This document shows, piece after piece, positions 11,601 to 22,880 of a stretch of 64,000 nt of DNA. Positions within the stretch are counted from its first letter, which is position 1, and each line of letters starts with the position of its first letter. The stretch spans positions 372,001 through 436,000 of the forward strand of contig NC_089574.1 of assembly GCF_040115645.1 (NCBI RefSeq). The letters are read 5' to 3'. The notes under the pieces are model-generated. The model saw only the letters and a program-made list of their open reading frames with translations, was not told where the DNA came from and did no database searches. The DNA comes from Euwallacea fornicatus. Taxonomy: Eukaryota > Arthropoda > Insecta > Coleoptera > Curculionidae. A program made the position numbers and the translations under genes.

Positions 11601-13440
11601 CCCGGATATTGCATGCACTTTAGAGGCAACTCAAGTTTAAAACACAATTGAAACTGAATACAAAATTGATCCGTTAGTTGATCAAAGATCAGAAATTGCT
11701 ATAAAAATTTGAATATATATGATGAGTTGTCAGTCGTTGTTCTTGTCAGGCTCGCTTTCCAAGGTAGGGAGCAAATGCATAATGCGAGTGACGTCCTCTC
11801 TTTTGATTACCCAGGTAACGTTACGTAACAATATTTGACTTTCAACGGGTGAGGTAAAGTATGCCTAATAGTGGCAATGATGACTTTTGTATGCAAAAAT
11901 AAAATAATAAAATTAACCAAAGGCTCATTAACCTTCATAAAACTTTATATAAGAGTTCAGTAAGACATAAACTTTCTTATTCTCAAGTCCATTTATTTAT
12001 TCATTCGAACCCATTTCAATAAGAGCTAAAGGATGTCCCGCTCACTTGCATTAATCGAGAGCGGAGCGAAACGTTGTGAGTATAGATTCTTAACTGGTCA
12101 GTTGGGGTAGGTTCCACTTCTACTCAACACCGCCTTGACCGTAACAAGGGCGCAGTTGAGTTAAATGCGTGAGTAACGTTCAACTTCAGTGAACTGAAGA
12201 TAGATTGAGAATATTCAAAAGAGTATTATCTGACTTTCATTTAAATGCAGAAAAATATGACGCAATAAGGGCCTATCCCCGTTGCTCCATAATGCGGGGG
12301 TGTGACTTCGTTACTTGATACGCCTCTTCGAGCCAAGAATGGGAGATATTTAGTCACACGACGGCCGTGGGTTAGTATCATACGCAATTGCAATTTTAAA
12401 AACACAGTAGAACAAAAGTGCTGTAAATTCGATCCGAATTATGAGTGTCCATTACTTGTCCTTTTGTGTTCCGTCTGATTAAAAATCCCGTTGAAAACAT
12501 CTACGTCAATCAAAAATTGATTACCTAAATTTTACAATATTCCTTGAACCTTCAAAACGGTCAAGCGTGGGTTCGGCTTCTCGCGTGATTGATCCTTCTC
12601 AGCATTTGCCACACCCCTTACGATTAAGAGAGGTTGGTCAGTGTGAGCTACGGTGGTCCCAAATAGGAAGATTTCGAGATTAGGAAATAAAGTAGCGGAA
12701 ACCGAATTATACTTAATAGTGAGAGATCGAACAGAATGGTTGGCCTTCGAATTCATAAAGGCCACTGTAGATTTTTTAATAGAATCTGAGGTGATTGATA
12801 CAAAGTCGGTGTACTCTATTAGTGCCTCTGGGTTGGCTCATAGTTTAACGTTGAAGAGAACCACTGACACACATTACGGCGAAATCCAATACAGTTTGAT
12901 GCGAATCTAAATGAAAGCATGTTCCCTTTAACGATACAATTTCGTGACAGGGGCAGCCTAAATGAACGGTTAATTGAGGAAGCAAATACCACCACTCTAC
13001 CTACTAAGTTCGGCATTTTATTATAGCTTAGCTCGCATACATTACGTCTTGATAACGAATCTACTGCGAAGCCAACAAAAACGCACGACTAGAATATTCC
13101 AAAAGCGAAATCGACTCGGAAAGTCGACTTGGTATTAAATCGGACCCAAGCGATTTCGACAAAGCTTTTAAGCCCTAACTTCGCTCAATAAGGCCGATTT
13201 CTAAAGGTACATTTGAAAGCAATTAAAAATTTATGGGCGCGGCCACTTTCTGCTCTCTTTTTATCGGAGTTCGATCAAACTTTACGCGGCGTTAAGTCGC
13301 CCGTGAAGCGCTTTTGGAAGTTTTTTCTTCTTCGAAACTTCTTTAAATGCGTTTTAGTGCTGGGGAGACACTCTTGGCCGCACATTGTCGGGAAGGACAA
13401 AATTTGTTTACACTTCAAATATGGTTTATAAAGTACGTGT
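8611..13440. other. Unassigned intron-like DNA
   Basis: Probably the intron before the Rbp6-type exon. Several open frames of 70-151 codons occur (for example minus 11192-11647 and minus 9527-9943). None has a recognised motif, and they look like chance frames in AT-rich or purine-rich DNA. No clear mobile element was seen. Confidence 0.45.
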
Positions 13441-13670
13441 AGTTCCAACTAAAGGGCCTCCGCTGTAAGGGCCGATTTCCATTAGCATCATTAATTATTT
13501 GCCAGCGTTAATTGGCGGCCATTGATTATTTATTACGTCCATTATTTTATTGGATTTGCAGGCTATAATTGATATTAAACAATAGTTCCTATTCGTTCCA
13601 TATAAATGGAACGCATTAGTAATGCTAATAATAAATCAAATGGTGACATGAAATGTCACCATGCTCAACT
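13441..13670. promoter_or_regulatory. TAAT-rich block with three adjacent perfect palindromes; candidate regulatory element
   Basis: From about 13485 to 13570 the sequence is dense in homeodomain-like words (ATTAATTATT, GTTAATTGG, TTGATTATTTATTA, ATAATTGATATT). It is followed by three perfect inverted repeats. CGTTCCAT-ATAA-ATGGAACG spans 13594-13613. GCATTAGTAATGC spans 13613-13625. ATGGTGACAT-GAA-ATGTCACCAT spans 13640-13662. No protein is encoded. The combination suggests a conserved intronic enhancer or a structured intronic RNA, but this is inference. Confidence 0.35.
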
Positions 13671-16600
13671 ATTAAAATTTTGTTATTTACAGTAGTTTCC
13701 TGATGGGCAACTCTCTTATTAGGGTAATAGGCAACTTGTAAAAGCAAAATGAAATCGCATCATCAACAATAAAAAAACAACCCTGGAAGTTTTCCATAAA
13801 TAAATCGGTGGCATCGGTACATAAATTCCATTCCATTTTAATAGGGTTTAACGGTCTTTGTTTCCTTTTGTGTATTTTATTGATTCGCTTATTCGAAATA
13901 CACTGTATCGAAGCGTCTATCTATCAAAGCACGTTACGATATAGAGCTGACCGCCAATCAATGTCGCCTGATTGGCTTTATGTGTGCAGAGGAAAAGCGG
14001 GTCCCTGTGTGACAACCATTTTTTCTGCTCTCTTTTTGGTTTGTGATTTCCCTGGATTTAGCTCTCCTATATGCGTTGATTATTATTTTTTGTTTGGGCA
14101 GAGTGCGAGCGAAAATGTCGAAAAGGTTCAGTTATTGGGACAACAACTGATGACGATATTCACGTGGTCAAATTACTGAAATCACGCGAACGATTTTACG
14201 AAAAATTATGACAAATTGAATAGAAGATTTATTTTCGTCGATAAATAGTAAAATTGAAGTTTTTAGCGTTTACGCAGAGGTAGGTACAGTTTAGCATGAA
14301 GTAGATAATAAAGTTAGAAAATGGAAATTTGCAAGCGAATCGCTTTACTGTCATTCCACTGGCTGCGCTTGATTAATAAAGGAAGATAAAGAATAAAACT
14401 GAGCATATACCAGGTGCTCAGGCGAACCCTATACACAGGAAATTAACATGAGAAATCGGTTTTTATTTTTTTTTGCTCCTGCACGGATTAGCTAAGTGAA
14501 AAATTCATACACGAAGGTCACAGTCTTCAAGACCGGCTATCATTCCGCAATTTTTTCAATCTCCTTATTTTTAGAGCCGTTTTGGATTAAAACGCCTCCA
14601 AATTTCAAAAATGTTAACGTCCGGCGTAATCGTTCGCGAGACCACAATTGGTCAGAGTCAAAGTCAGAATTAAACAAACACAAAGTCGCTAACAACATAA
14701 TTGCAAAAATGAGTTTTTGCGCTTTTGTTGTTATTGACAGTTTGTTGATTTCCTCTGTCCAGGGTTCGCCTGGCTACCCAGTATAACCATAAAATCGACC
14801 AAATAACTGAAGAAACTAGACAAAAATTAAAGTTAGTGTTTAAATGTGAGTTGAAGTTCGCATGTTAATAATCAACAAACCAAACTTCTCCTATGATTCA
14901 AATTTAGTAAATTTTTATGGACGTCGCAGGTTTCATATCGCAATGATGCCACATCTTTTTAAAATGAAAACCTAGCAGGGACGCTACAAGCTCCTTACAC
15001 CGACTGTTGAAGAACTTCGGCACTGTACCCATAATAATAATAACAGTGATAATAAATAACAGGAGTGCAATTTTAGGTCTCAAAAGAAAAAACTTTTACA
15101 ATTAAGGTTAATGAACAAAGAACACAACGGTTTAGAAAACCAAATTAAACCAAAACATCAACAAATTAAGCGGCAACAGTGCCAAAAAACGGGTTAGTTC
15201 AGGTTATTCATATAAATTTATGTTCTTTTTTAGCATATTAAATTTGTATGGCTTGTCGTTTTACGTAAGGTAACCCTTAATTGTTACGTTTCGCGAAATA
15301 AATAAAATGTTACGTAATTTGAACAATACCTACTCTATGTATAAAGTATTATTTATCAACCTACATCAGTCAGGTTAGCGACGATACCAGGTTCAATTCC
15401 TTGGGTGTTTCTTGTACTTTTGATGATTTACATGAGACGATAGAGGAAACAAGAACTGGACCAAAAAAATAAATTCAAAGTATTTTGTTTGACTCAATCA
15501 GAACAGTTTTCATTGTCAAATTGTGAATTGGAGAATAGCCTTGTAATGCTGAGTTGTCAAACCGCTTAATTCATATAAGTTTTTAAGAAAATTAAGAATA
15601 TGTCCGCTCGCTTTATCGCGCTTTTAATTCAGACTAGTTCTCAGACTTCGTGAAACTCAACAAATTTTATTTAAACGTAAATACAAAAATAAACATTACG
15701 AGAATTGCTCAATTACCACACAACACACTAAAATTAAACTTTTTTTGTCCTAAAGAGTATCGTTCTCTAATATATCCGTAGATTGCAGTCGCGAGATATT
15801 TCTACAATAATATCAAATTCATTCGAGTACATTAGTCATCCGTGATTTTCCGAGAATGTTGTGGTAAGCTTAAGGGACCAGAGGGCCTATGGCTTCCTAT
15901 AGAAGGATTGATGCCTGCAAATAGTGGAAGCAAACACTGGAAGAAGCCAGTCATTCCAGGATTGCTACGTTGGACGCAACATTCCAATTGCACAGTAATC
16001 GGCGGCCGAGATATAGAGGGATGGTGGAGAAAGGTATAACTTTTTTTGGGGGGAGAATACACAACGGCCAGAGTTTCTACTGTATTCTCCAAATACTGCG
16101 TTGTGAGTGCTAAAATCCTCGTACCCTTTACCATGAGGGTGCAATAAGTGCGCACATCTTAAGAATGAAACTTTCGTTGAACTCTTTTTCCTCCGAGGAG
16201 ACCTTTCAACTCTTGAATGGGATAGGGTACTCTTCTTCATAAAGAAAACGGTCTGTTTTGCATAGGGGAGAGCGAGCACATGGAGTGAAAGCCTGAAAGA
16301 AGTAACGGGTAGATTAGAGAGCAAAGAAGCTCCGTATAGGTCTAGCTGCTGGGTTTCCCCACCTGTTCACTTATACTACGACTGGTTTGCAAAATGCGTT
16401 GACGGTCATTTTCTTAAATTACAGTACGTTTTAATTATGAAAACTGGTAAAAATTTTGATTTTTGCTGCTTTTTTGTCGCCTTTGTATTATTTCCTGATT
16501 GACGAATTCTAATAAATAATAAAATTGCATATATATTTTTGGTCTTTCTTCCATCTTCAAATTAAATTTGCAACGTTCATTAGCATATACGTAGTCGATT

Positions 16601-19352
16601 GTGAATATGTTTTTATTATAAAAATTTCTTAAATTAAACAATTATTGCTGACCTTAATAGATGTGGTCAATTGTTTCGAAATCACAAGATAAATAAAAAC
16701 GTTTTAATTCAACTGCACTCTCTAGACTCACCGGAAAGCTTATTTGCAGACCAAAACTAATGGGCCAGTATATACTAGGTTATCTGCTAAAATGTGTCTT
16801 AGATCCGTTTCATGAAGAAAACTGACTTCCTTGGGTTCCTCACACACGGATCGTAAAAATGTCGACTTGTTAAGACCGCAAAATAATTCGGAAATATCCA
16901 TAAACAGATATAAACTAACAAACATGTAGATTTTGTGTGTGAAAACGATCGTTTTGACAGTAATGAAGTGTAAACAAGATAGGAATATAGGCAGGTATTC
17001 TCGTTTACTCCATCCTACCAAACTAAAGTGCTTATCGGGCAGATAATAGAGTCGCATTTAATATTCAACTGGATTTCAAAGGGCGCGATAATGTCCGCCA
17101 AATATTGGATTAAAACGAGAATGTTTCATTTTTATTAAAACTATGTAAGAAGGGTCTTCAAATAATAAAGCTTAGAGCTTCTCAAGAATAAATTAAAAAG
17201 CTCAGCGTTTCCCGTAAGTTTTCCTAACCGTGCTCCCTTTTGAGCGTTTCAAAGTAGCTGATTTTCCGAATAATTCTAAACAAATAAAAGTGTTGGATCT
17301 CAGTAATGCTGTTCAAACAACGGTTCCATCCGAGCTTGCAGCTCCTACTGTAAAGAGAAAAAAATCGCGAAAGATTTCTTTATTTCTCTAGCTATTTCAG
17401 ATCACTTAAGCAGATTAGGAGGGGGAGGGGGTGTGTTTTTCATCCCGCAACGCCTAAAATTAATCCATCAAACCAATATCAACAACACCGCCGATTCGGT
17501 CAAATATGCCTGAAACAACTAAGTCCTCGAAGCCAAAGTTTCGGTTTATCTTTGGAAAGGGTAGCTCGAGTTACACAAGAAGGTAAACATCTGAGTCCTG
17601 CTATTCGATGCTAATATCTTGGGGACAAAGATAAGGAGTAGACGGTCTCGGGGTATTCATACTGTAAGTTGAGCCCTAGCGTGTTGGCTCTAGAGGAGAC
17701 CCGTCTTAATGACGGCGATTTCGTTATGTCAAAGGCAAGATTGTTTATTAATTAGCACTTGAAACATTTGTGGTGCCAGCATCTTAACTGAAACTTCAAC
17801 ACAACAGATAAGCCCTAACAAAGTACATAGTATGCTCATCACAAAAATTATCCACGGGCAAACATGAACGGTCCCAGATTCAAGTATAAAGCGAGGTACG
17901 AGGTGCTGAAAAGTTGCACATACATTTCTCAGAAGGAGTCGATGTTAGATATACAAGAAGATCGTATCGGTGAAAACTAACGGCCGATTCTCGTAAGAGT
18001 GTATCTTGCAACCAACTGATTAACTGGTGACCGAAAAAACTACAACAGACAAATAGGAATTTTGTGATCATTATCAGGACTTGAGAAGTTAATTGCCCAT
18101 AAAATATTAACACCTTTCACGGATAAGGGATGTTAATTGGTTTTTTAAAATTTGTTTTTCTAAAAATTGTTCATAACATCATTCTGTATTACTTCAGGTT
18201 TTCTCCTCGAAATTTGTACCACACCGCTGAAAACCAAAAAGTGTAACACGAGTTCTTGAACAGCGTTTGGATAGGATACAACCAATATTTCGATATGTCG
18301 ACTCCAGGGCCGCTCGTAACCCATATCGCGAGATAAAAGTTTAAAGTTCCCGGTAAGTTGAAAAAGTTTCCAGGAATAAATCCGGAATTCGGGATATCGA
18401 TTAAGATTCGGAAACCCAGGATATCTTCTGCGATTTCGGTTTGGCGAAGCGGGGGAGCGGGTCATCAGATAAGCAGATTTAATTATCGAGAACAAGAGCC
18501 CAATTTTCCTAAAGGACGAGTTTGACAGATGTGGATTAGGCCCTTACAGAGGCCAAAAAAAGGGAAAAAGAAATTCATTATTATTTTAAAATCTTTTAGA
18601 AGCAATGAAGGAGGTGGTAATTAGGGTTAGGCAAACACGAAGGTCAATAAAAAGAGCAACTAATCATTCTGCCGTAATTACAGCTTTAATATTCCATGTC
18701 AGGTGTCACAATTACACACTAATGTGCAAACAACACCTTCTATCCTCCGTCACGCAATTTATTGATTCCGTTTTATAATTGCTTAGAGCTCAACCTATAT
18801 GTGCGTTCAAGTTGTCAGGTCATGAATGAATAATGTTAAATAGGAACTTGGAATTACGCTTTACGTTTCCAGAAATGGAAGGGTGCTGTTGATTTATACT
18901 GTTATAATAATCAAACGATGCAGGAAAAAGCCACTGAACATGTGATCCCTTCACAAGAGACTCCACACTCTCCGAAATAGGAAATATTGAAATTTATGCA
19001 AAGGTAACCATTATGTTGCCTTTAGTGGAAATCTAGAGATTTGATAGACGAAAGTTTTTCAAACTTTCGTTCTTAGCTCCCCTCTGTTTAAACTCAAGTA
19101 GTTTCGTGCTCCTCACTCCGTGAGAATTTAAATTACATTAGGCAACACCGCCTAGTCTAGGGCACCGGAGATGCTGTCGGAAAATTCTCGCCATGTATCG
19201 AAACTTCCAGAATTTTCTATACGGAAGCGATGCGACTGTAAATAAAGAAACTTAACGTGCGATTTCTGTTACACAAGAAATTTTCAACTCTGATGTTCCA
19301 AAGCTAAACATTTTTGTAGACCGTCAGTAGGTGGTACGTTTGGATAAAGGTT
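13671..19352. other. Unassigned intron-like DNA
   Basis: No transposase, reverse transcriptase or spliced host exon recognised. Open frames at plus 13808-14179 and at 15832-16324 lack known motifs. A G-rich run (GGAGGGGGAGGGGGTG) lies near 17416-17432. Confidence 0.45.
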
Positions 19353-19364
19353 TTTAACGAAAAC

Positions 19365-21137
19365 TTGAAGATGAAGAGACTTGAATTCACGAATCCAAGT
19401 GAAGGTAATTCCAGATCTAGCGACCAAGCGTACCTAAATTTCAGCTTTAGTAGTCTTGCAGTAAGTGACGAGGAAAAACCTCAATGCGTTATTTGTTTAA
19501 AAATATTCGCTGCAGATAGAATGAAACTTAATAAATTGATGAGTCATTTAGAAACATTGCACAAATAATATGTCAATAAACCACGTAATTTTTTTGAAAG
19601 AGAACTAAGACTGGTGAAAAAATAAAAGTTAAATTGCTATACACTGCTGGCAATAAATGCGGAGGCGCTCTTGCTATCGTACAAAGGGACTTATAAAGTA
19701 CGTAAATGTAAAAAACCCCGGCACTATTGCAGAGCAATTTATTCTTCCCCTTTGCAAGGATATTCTTAGAAACTATGTCTTGTGAAAACTATTCTAAACA
19801 ACTTGACAATATTCCTTTGTCAAATGGTCCATTCTGTCGCCAAATTAACGATATCGGTTGATATTCAGCAACAGCTTGATGAAGCAACTGACTCCAGTAA
19901 TGACTCCCACTTGATTTCCTATATCCGATTCTGTCACGGTTCCTCAACACGCGAAGATTTATTGTTTTGTAAATTAAAAGACGGAAGTATTACAGCCACC
20001 GAATTATTCAAGATTACAAATGATGCTATTAGTAAGGCGAATTTGCATCGGAAGAATTGTGTTGCGATTTGCTCTGATGGAACCCAAGCCATATCTAGTA
20101 AATACAATAGCTTGCAAGAGCTGGTAAAAAAGAAATCTTCACGAACTACCTGGACACACTGCATGATTCGTCGGGAAGCATTAGCAGCTAAATCGTTAAT
20201 CCCTGGGCTAAAAATGGTTTTGATAGTAGTTATTGAAATAGTTAACCTTATGAAAACCAGGCCAGTGAAATCAAGGATGTTCTCTATTCTAAATGGAGGT
20301 ATGGGAGCTGAGCGTATATCTTTGCTATTCTATTCCTTATCCAGATGGTTTTCACACGATGAGGTGGCCAAACATGTCTTTAAACTAAGAAGGAAAATGG
20401 CGATGTTTTTTGACGAGGAGGGTTACGAGCATTCGACAGAATTCTACGACAGATTATTTTTATTAAAGTTTTCTTACTTAGTAAATGTTTTTAAAAAACT
20501 TAATACACTTAATCTTCAACTCCAGCGAAAATGCGAAGATATATTTGATTAGTGTAAAAAAATGAAATCTTTTTGTAAGAAAATGAAGTTACGAACTAAC
20601 AACTTCAAAGAGAACCGTTTTGAAATATTATCTGCCTTGTATGAATTTACGCAGCATTTCCCATTAGAGGAGAATCATAAAGCTGTGATGCTAAAAACCG
20701 TGGGAGGTCATTTAAAAAACCTGAGTGCTATTTTCAGACGATACTCCTCTGGAAAAGATGATATCAAATTGTCCGACTGGATCTGGGTTTTAAATCTATT
20801 TAACAATACGCCTCTTGAGCTATGAGTACCAGAAAAGGAACAACTGATAGATGTTTCAACAAGCACCTCACAAAAATCCGGTTTTGTTATTATATCTTTA
20901 ACAAATTTCTAGACTAAACTTTCGAGTGACTACTCCCTTATAAAAGCCAAAGCGCTTAAGATTCTCTTGCTTTTTCGAACGTCTTATCTTTGTGAAACTG
21001 GATTTTCTGCACTTGCTGCCTTGAAATCTAAATACCGAAATGAATTTCAAGTAGAAAATGAACTGGGTGACCATTTCTAATATAGAAGCACATTTAAAAA
21101 AGTTGTGCGCCTTAAAACCAGCGCACGTTAGCATTAA
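19365..21137 (+). pseudogene. Decayed hAT transposase with BED zinc finger (ZBED5/FAM200-like)
   Basis: All parts of a hAT transposase appear in order on the plus strand. First is an N-terminal BED finger (19365-19568) with CVIC and HLETLH ligands. Next is the linker NKPRNFFER and KKPGTIAEQFILPLCKDI. Then come the RNase-H-like body (about 19860-20820; SFDGT-like ICSDGTQAI, WTHCMIRREALAAK) and the C-terminal dimerisation part (about 20913-21130; SYLCETGFSALAALKSKYR, then NIEAHLKKLCALKPAH). It is broken by in-frame stops at 19566-19568, near 19630, at 20550-20552, 20823-20825 and 20910-20912. Frame changes fall near 19715, 19858 and 21068. Between lesions the frame stays coding-like for hundreds of bases, so decay is moderate. 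A CAATAAAG polyadenylation-like signal lies near 21180. The type resembles the transposase lineage behind vertebrate ZBED5-like genes; this is by motif memory. Confidence 0.85.
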
Positions 21138-21275
21138 TCTTTAGAACCTTAGAATAAGTTTCTTTGTTGAATAAAATTTCAATAAAGAAAGTTTTTTTTC
21201 AATCTATATCGCCACCCTGTTGTGTCCCCCTTGACGGTGCGCCCACCAGCTTGAGAACCTGTCATGGACATCAAT
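21138..21275. repeat. 3' flank and possible right end of the hAT remnant
   Basis: After the coding remnant, 21235-21272 contains GTGCGCCCACCAGCTTGAGAACCTG. This resembles the right terminal region of Buster-type hAT elements, which carry ...TTGAGAACCACTG. A matching left terminus was not found near 19000-19350, so the element ends are unproven. Confidence 0.3.
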
Positions 21276-22440
21276 TGCTTCTTGCTATTATGAAGATCGA
21301 AATGAGAATGATCGTGAGTAGCATCTTAAATCCAGATTTTGCTGCGTGAGATTTGTAGATTTATGTTCTTCTACAATGCAGTGAAGTCCACTAAGCAGGA
21401 ATTCCATTGAGGATGTGGGCGACACGTTTATTATAATGATAAATAACTAATGTTTAGCATAAATTTGCTTATTTGGATGGCTAGATAAGGTCACGTTCAC
21501 TAACTGGAAGGACGAATATGAGGGTTATCTTTTAAGTTCTGAATGTAGCGCTGGAATAAAGCAGCAGATGGTTTTTAAAGATTTTGTTTTTCAAAGCATT
21601 CTTCACGAGGATAAAAGGGCACCCGATTATGTAGATTAATAGTTGTAGATTACAAACATCCTATTTGTCCCCGCGCTAAAATGGGCTGAATCACCTAAAA
21701 ATCGATATCGATACGAAAATATACACATAAAAGTGCGAATCATAGGATGAATAATAACAATGATCCGATGCCCTCCAAACACCAAATACCTTTACACCAT
21801 TTTTTACGAGCGTGTAGCTCATCGGTCAAATCACCGTACCGATGTGTTCCAGGAAATAATACAGTACGATTTACTCATACCAGATTTACTCTTTTTCACA
21901 CATTTAATGTAGAAAACCACACAATCCCGTACCAAGCGTAAAAATGACTTTTAATTTCCAGATCAAGGGAAAATAAATATGTAAAAACTACTGAGGCTAG
22001 CAAACTATGCCCTACATGCATCGCATGACTCATCTGGTTATGTGTAAGCCTCAACAGTTCACAGTAAAATGCACGAAATGTGTTTTTTTCTGACACTCCT
22101 TCTTAATTTTTTCGATATTATGAATCGTTAAACGTCTGATATTTAAGTATTTAAATGTTAACGTTTATGGCGAGCGAGACAGGCAGCATAAAATAATATA
22201 GAAGAAAGTGGTGTTTCATCCCCAAAATGCGTAAAATAATTAAGCAATAATCCAGATGAACTATTCATAACTGTACCAAACAATATGCGAAGAAGGAAGA
22301 GCAAATACTTAGGGCATTTATAAAATAATAATTACCATATGTCGGAACTCGAGTTTCAATAAATAATCGCCATAATACCTTATAAGGCATATTGTAACAC
22401 CTACATTTACATAATCAGACCCCCTGCAGATTTCCCGAAC
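21276..22440. other. Unassigned non-coding DNA
   Basis: No gene or repeat recognised. Confidence 0.45.
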
Positions 22441-22454
22441 ATGTTGAGAATTTA

Positions 22455-22880
22455 ATAGAGATTCTAAAGTGGCCCAGCAGGAAGGCTTCCCTGGAGTGCC
22501 TTCCGGCACTCCTACAAAGCGGGTTGGGCCCATCCAACGGACACCCCACACCGCACACCGAGAGAAAGGACTCCAACACGGTTCAGTCCACCTGCAAATG
22601 CCATGCAGATGGCACTTACTCTTTCGACTCGAAAGGAGGAACATGATGATGGTAGCCGACCTACTGACTGATCCCATAGGCATCTGATGGGCATACGTCA
22701 GGCAATCTAGATAGGAACCGGCGGGGAACTTTGATGAGTACCAGAACGGGTTACTTTGACAAGCTCGTCAACTTCTTCAATTAGGCAGAAATTCCGTTAT
22801 TCCACATAGGTGGGATGTGACAGGCTCTTCCGGGACGTCTACGTGTAATGGTAGAGGCGTATCTTGCGCCCTCGTCTCTA
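22455..22880. other. GC-rich anonymous segment with an 8-bp perfect hairpin
   Basis: This block is markedly richer in G and C than its surroundings. It holds GGAGTGCC-TTCC-GGCACTCC (22493-22512), a perfect 8-bp stem with a 4-nt loop. Open frames of 60-121 codons overlap on both strands without known motifs. Composition suggests a degraded transposable-element fragment, perhaps the non-coding part of a non-LTR element, or an unrecognised exon. Neither can be shown from the sequence. Confidence 0.3.

Noticed and set aside
11192..11647. Minus-strand open frame of 151 codons, hydrophobic and Cys-rich
   Set aside because: It is the complement of a purine-rich stretch, has no splice context or motif, and its amino-acid bias follows the base composition.
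12653..12910. Plus-strand 85-codon frame with coding-like composition
   Set aside because: No recognised motif, no splice context and an overlapping frame opposite; left unannotated.
13808..14179. Plus-strand frame of 123 codons with hydrophobic segments
   Set aside because: No family motif and no conserved start context; likely chance.
15380..15410. GGTTCAATTCC resembling a tRNA B box
   Set aside because: No A box or cloverleaf could be built upstream at the right distance.
15832..16324. Overlapping frames on both strands (65-119 codons)
   Set aside because: Mutually overlapping, none resembles a known protein or repeat.
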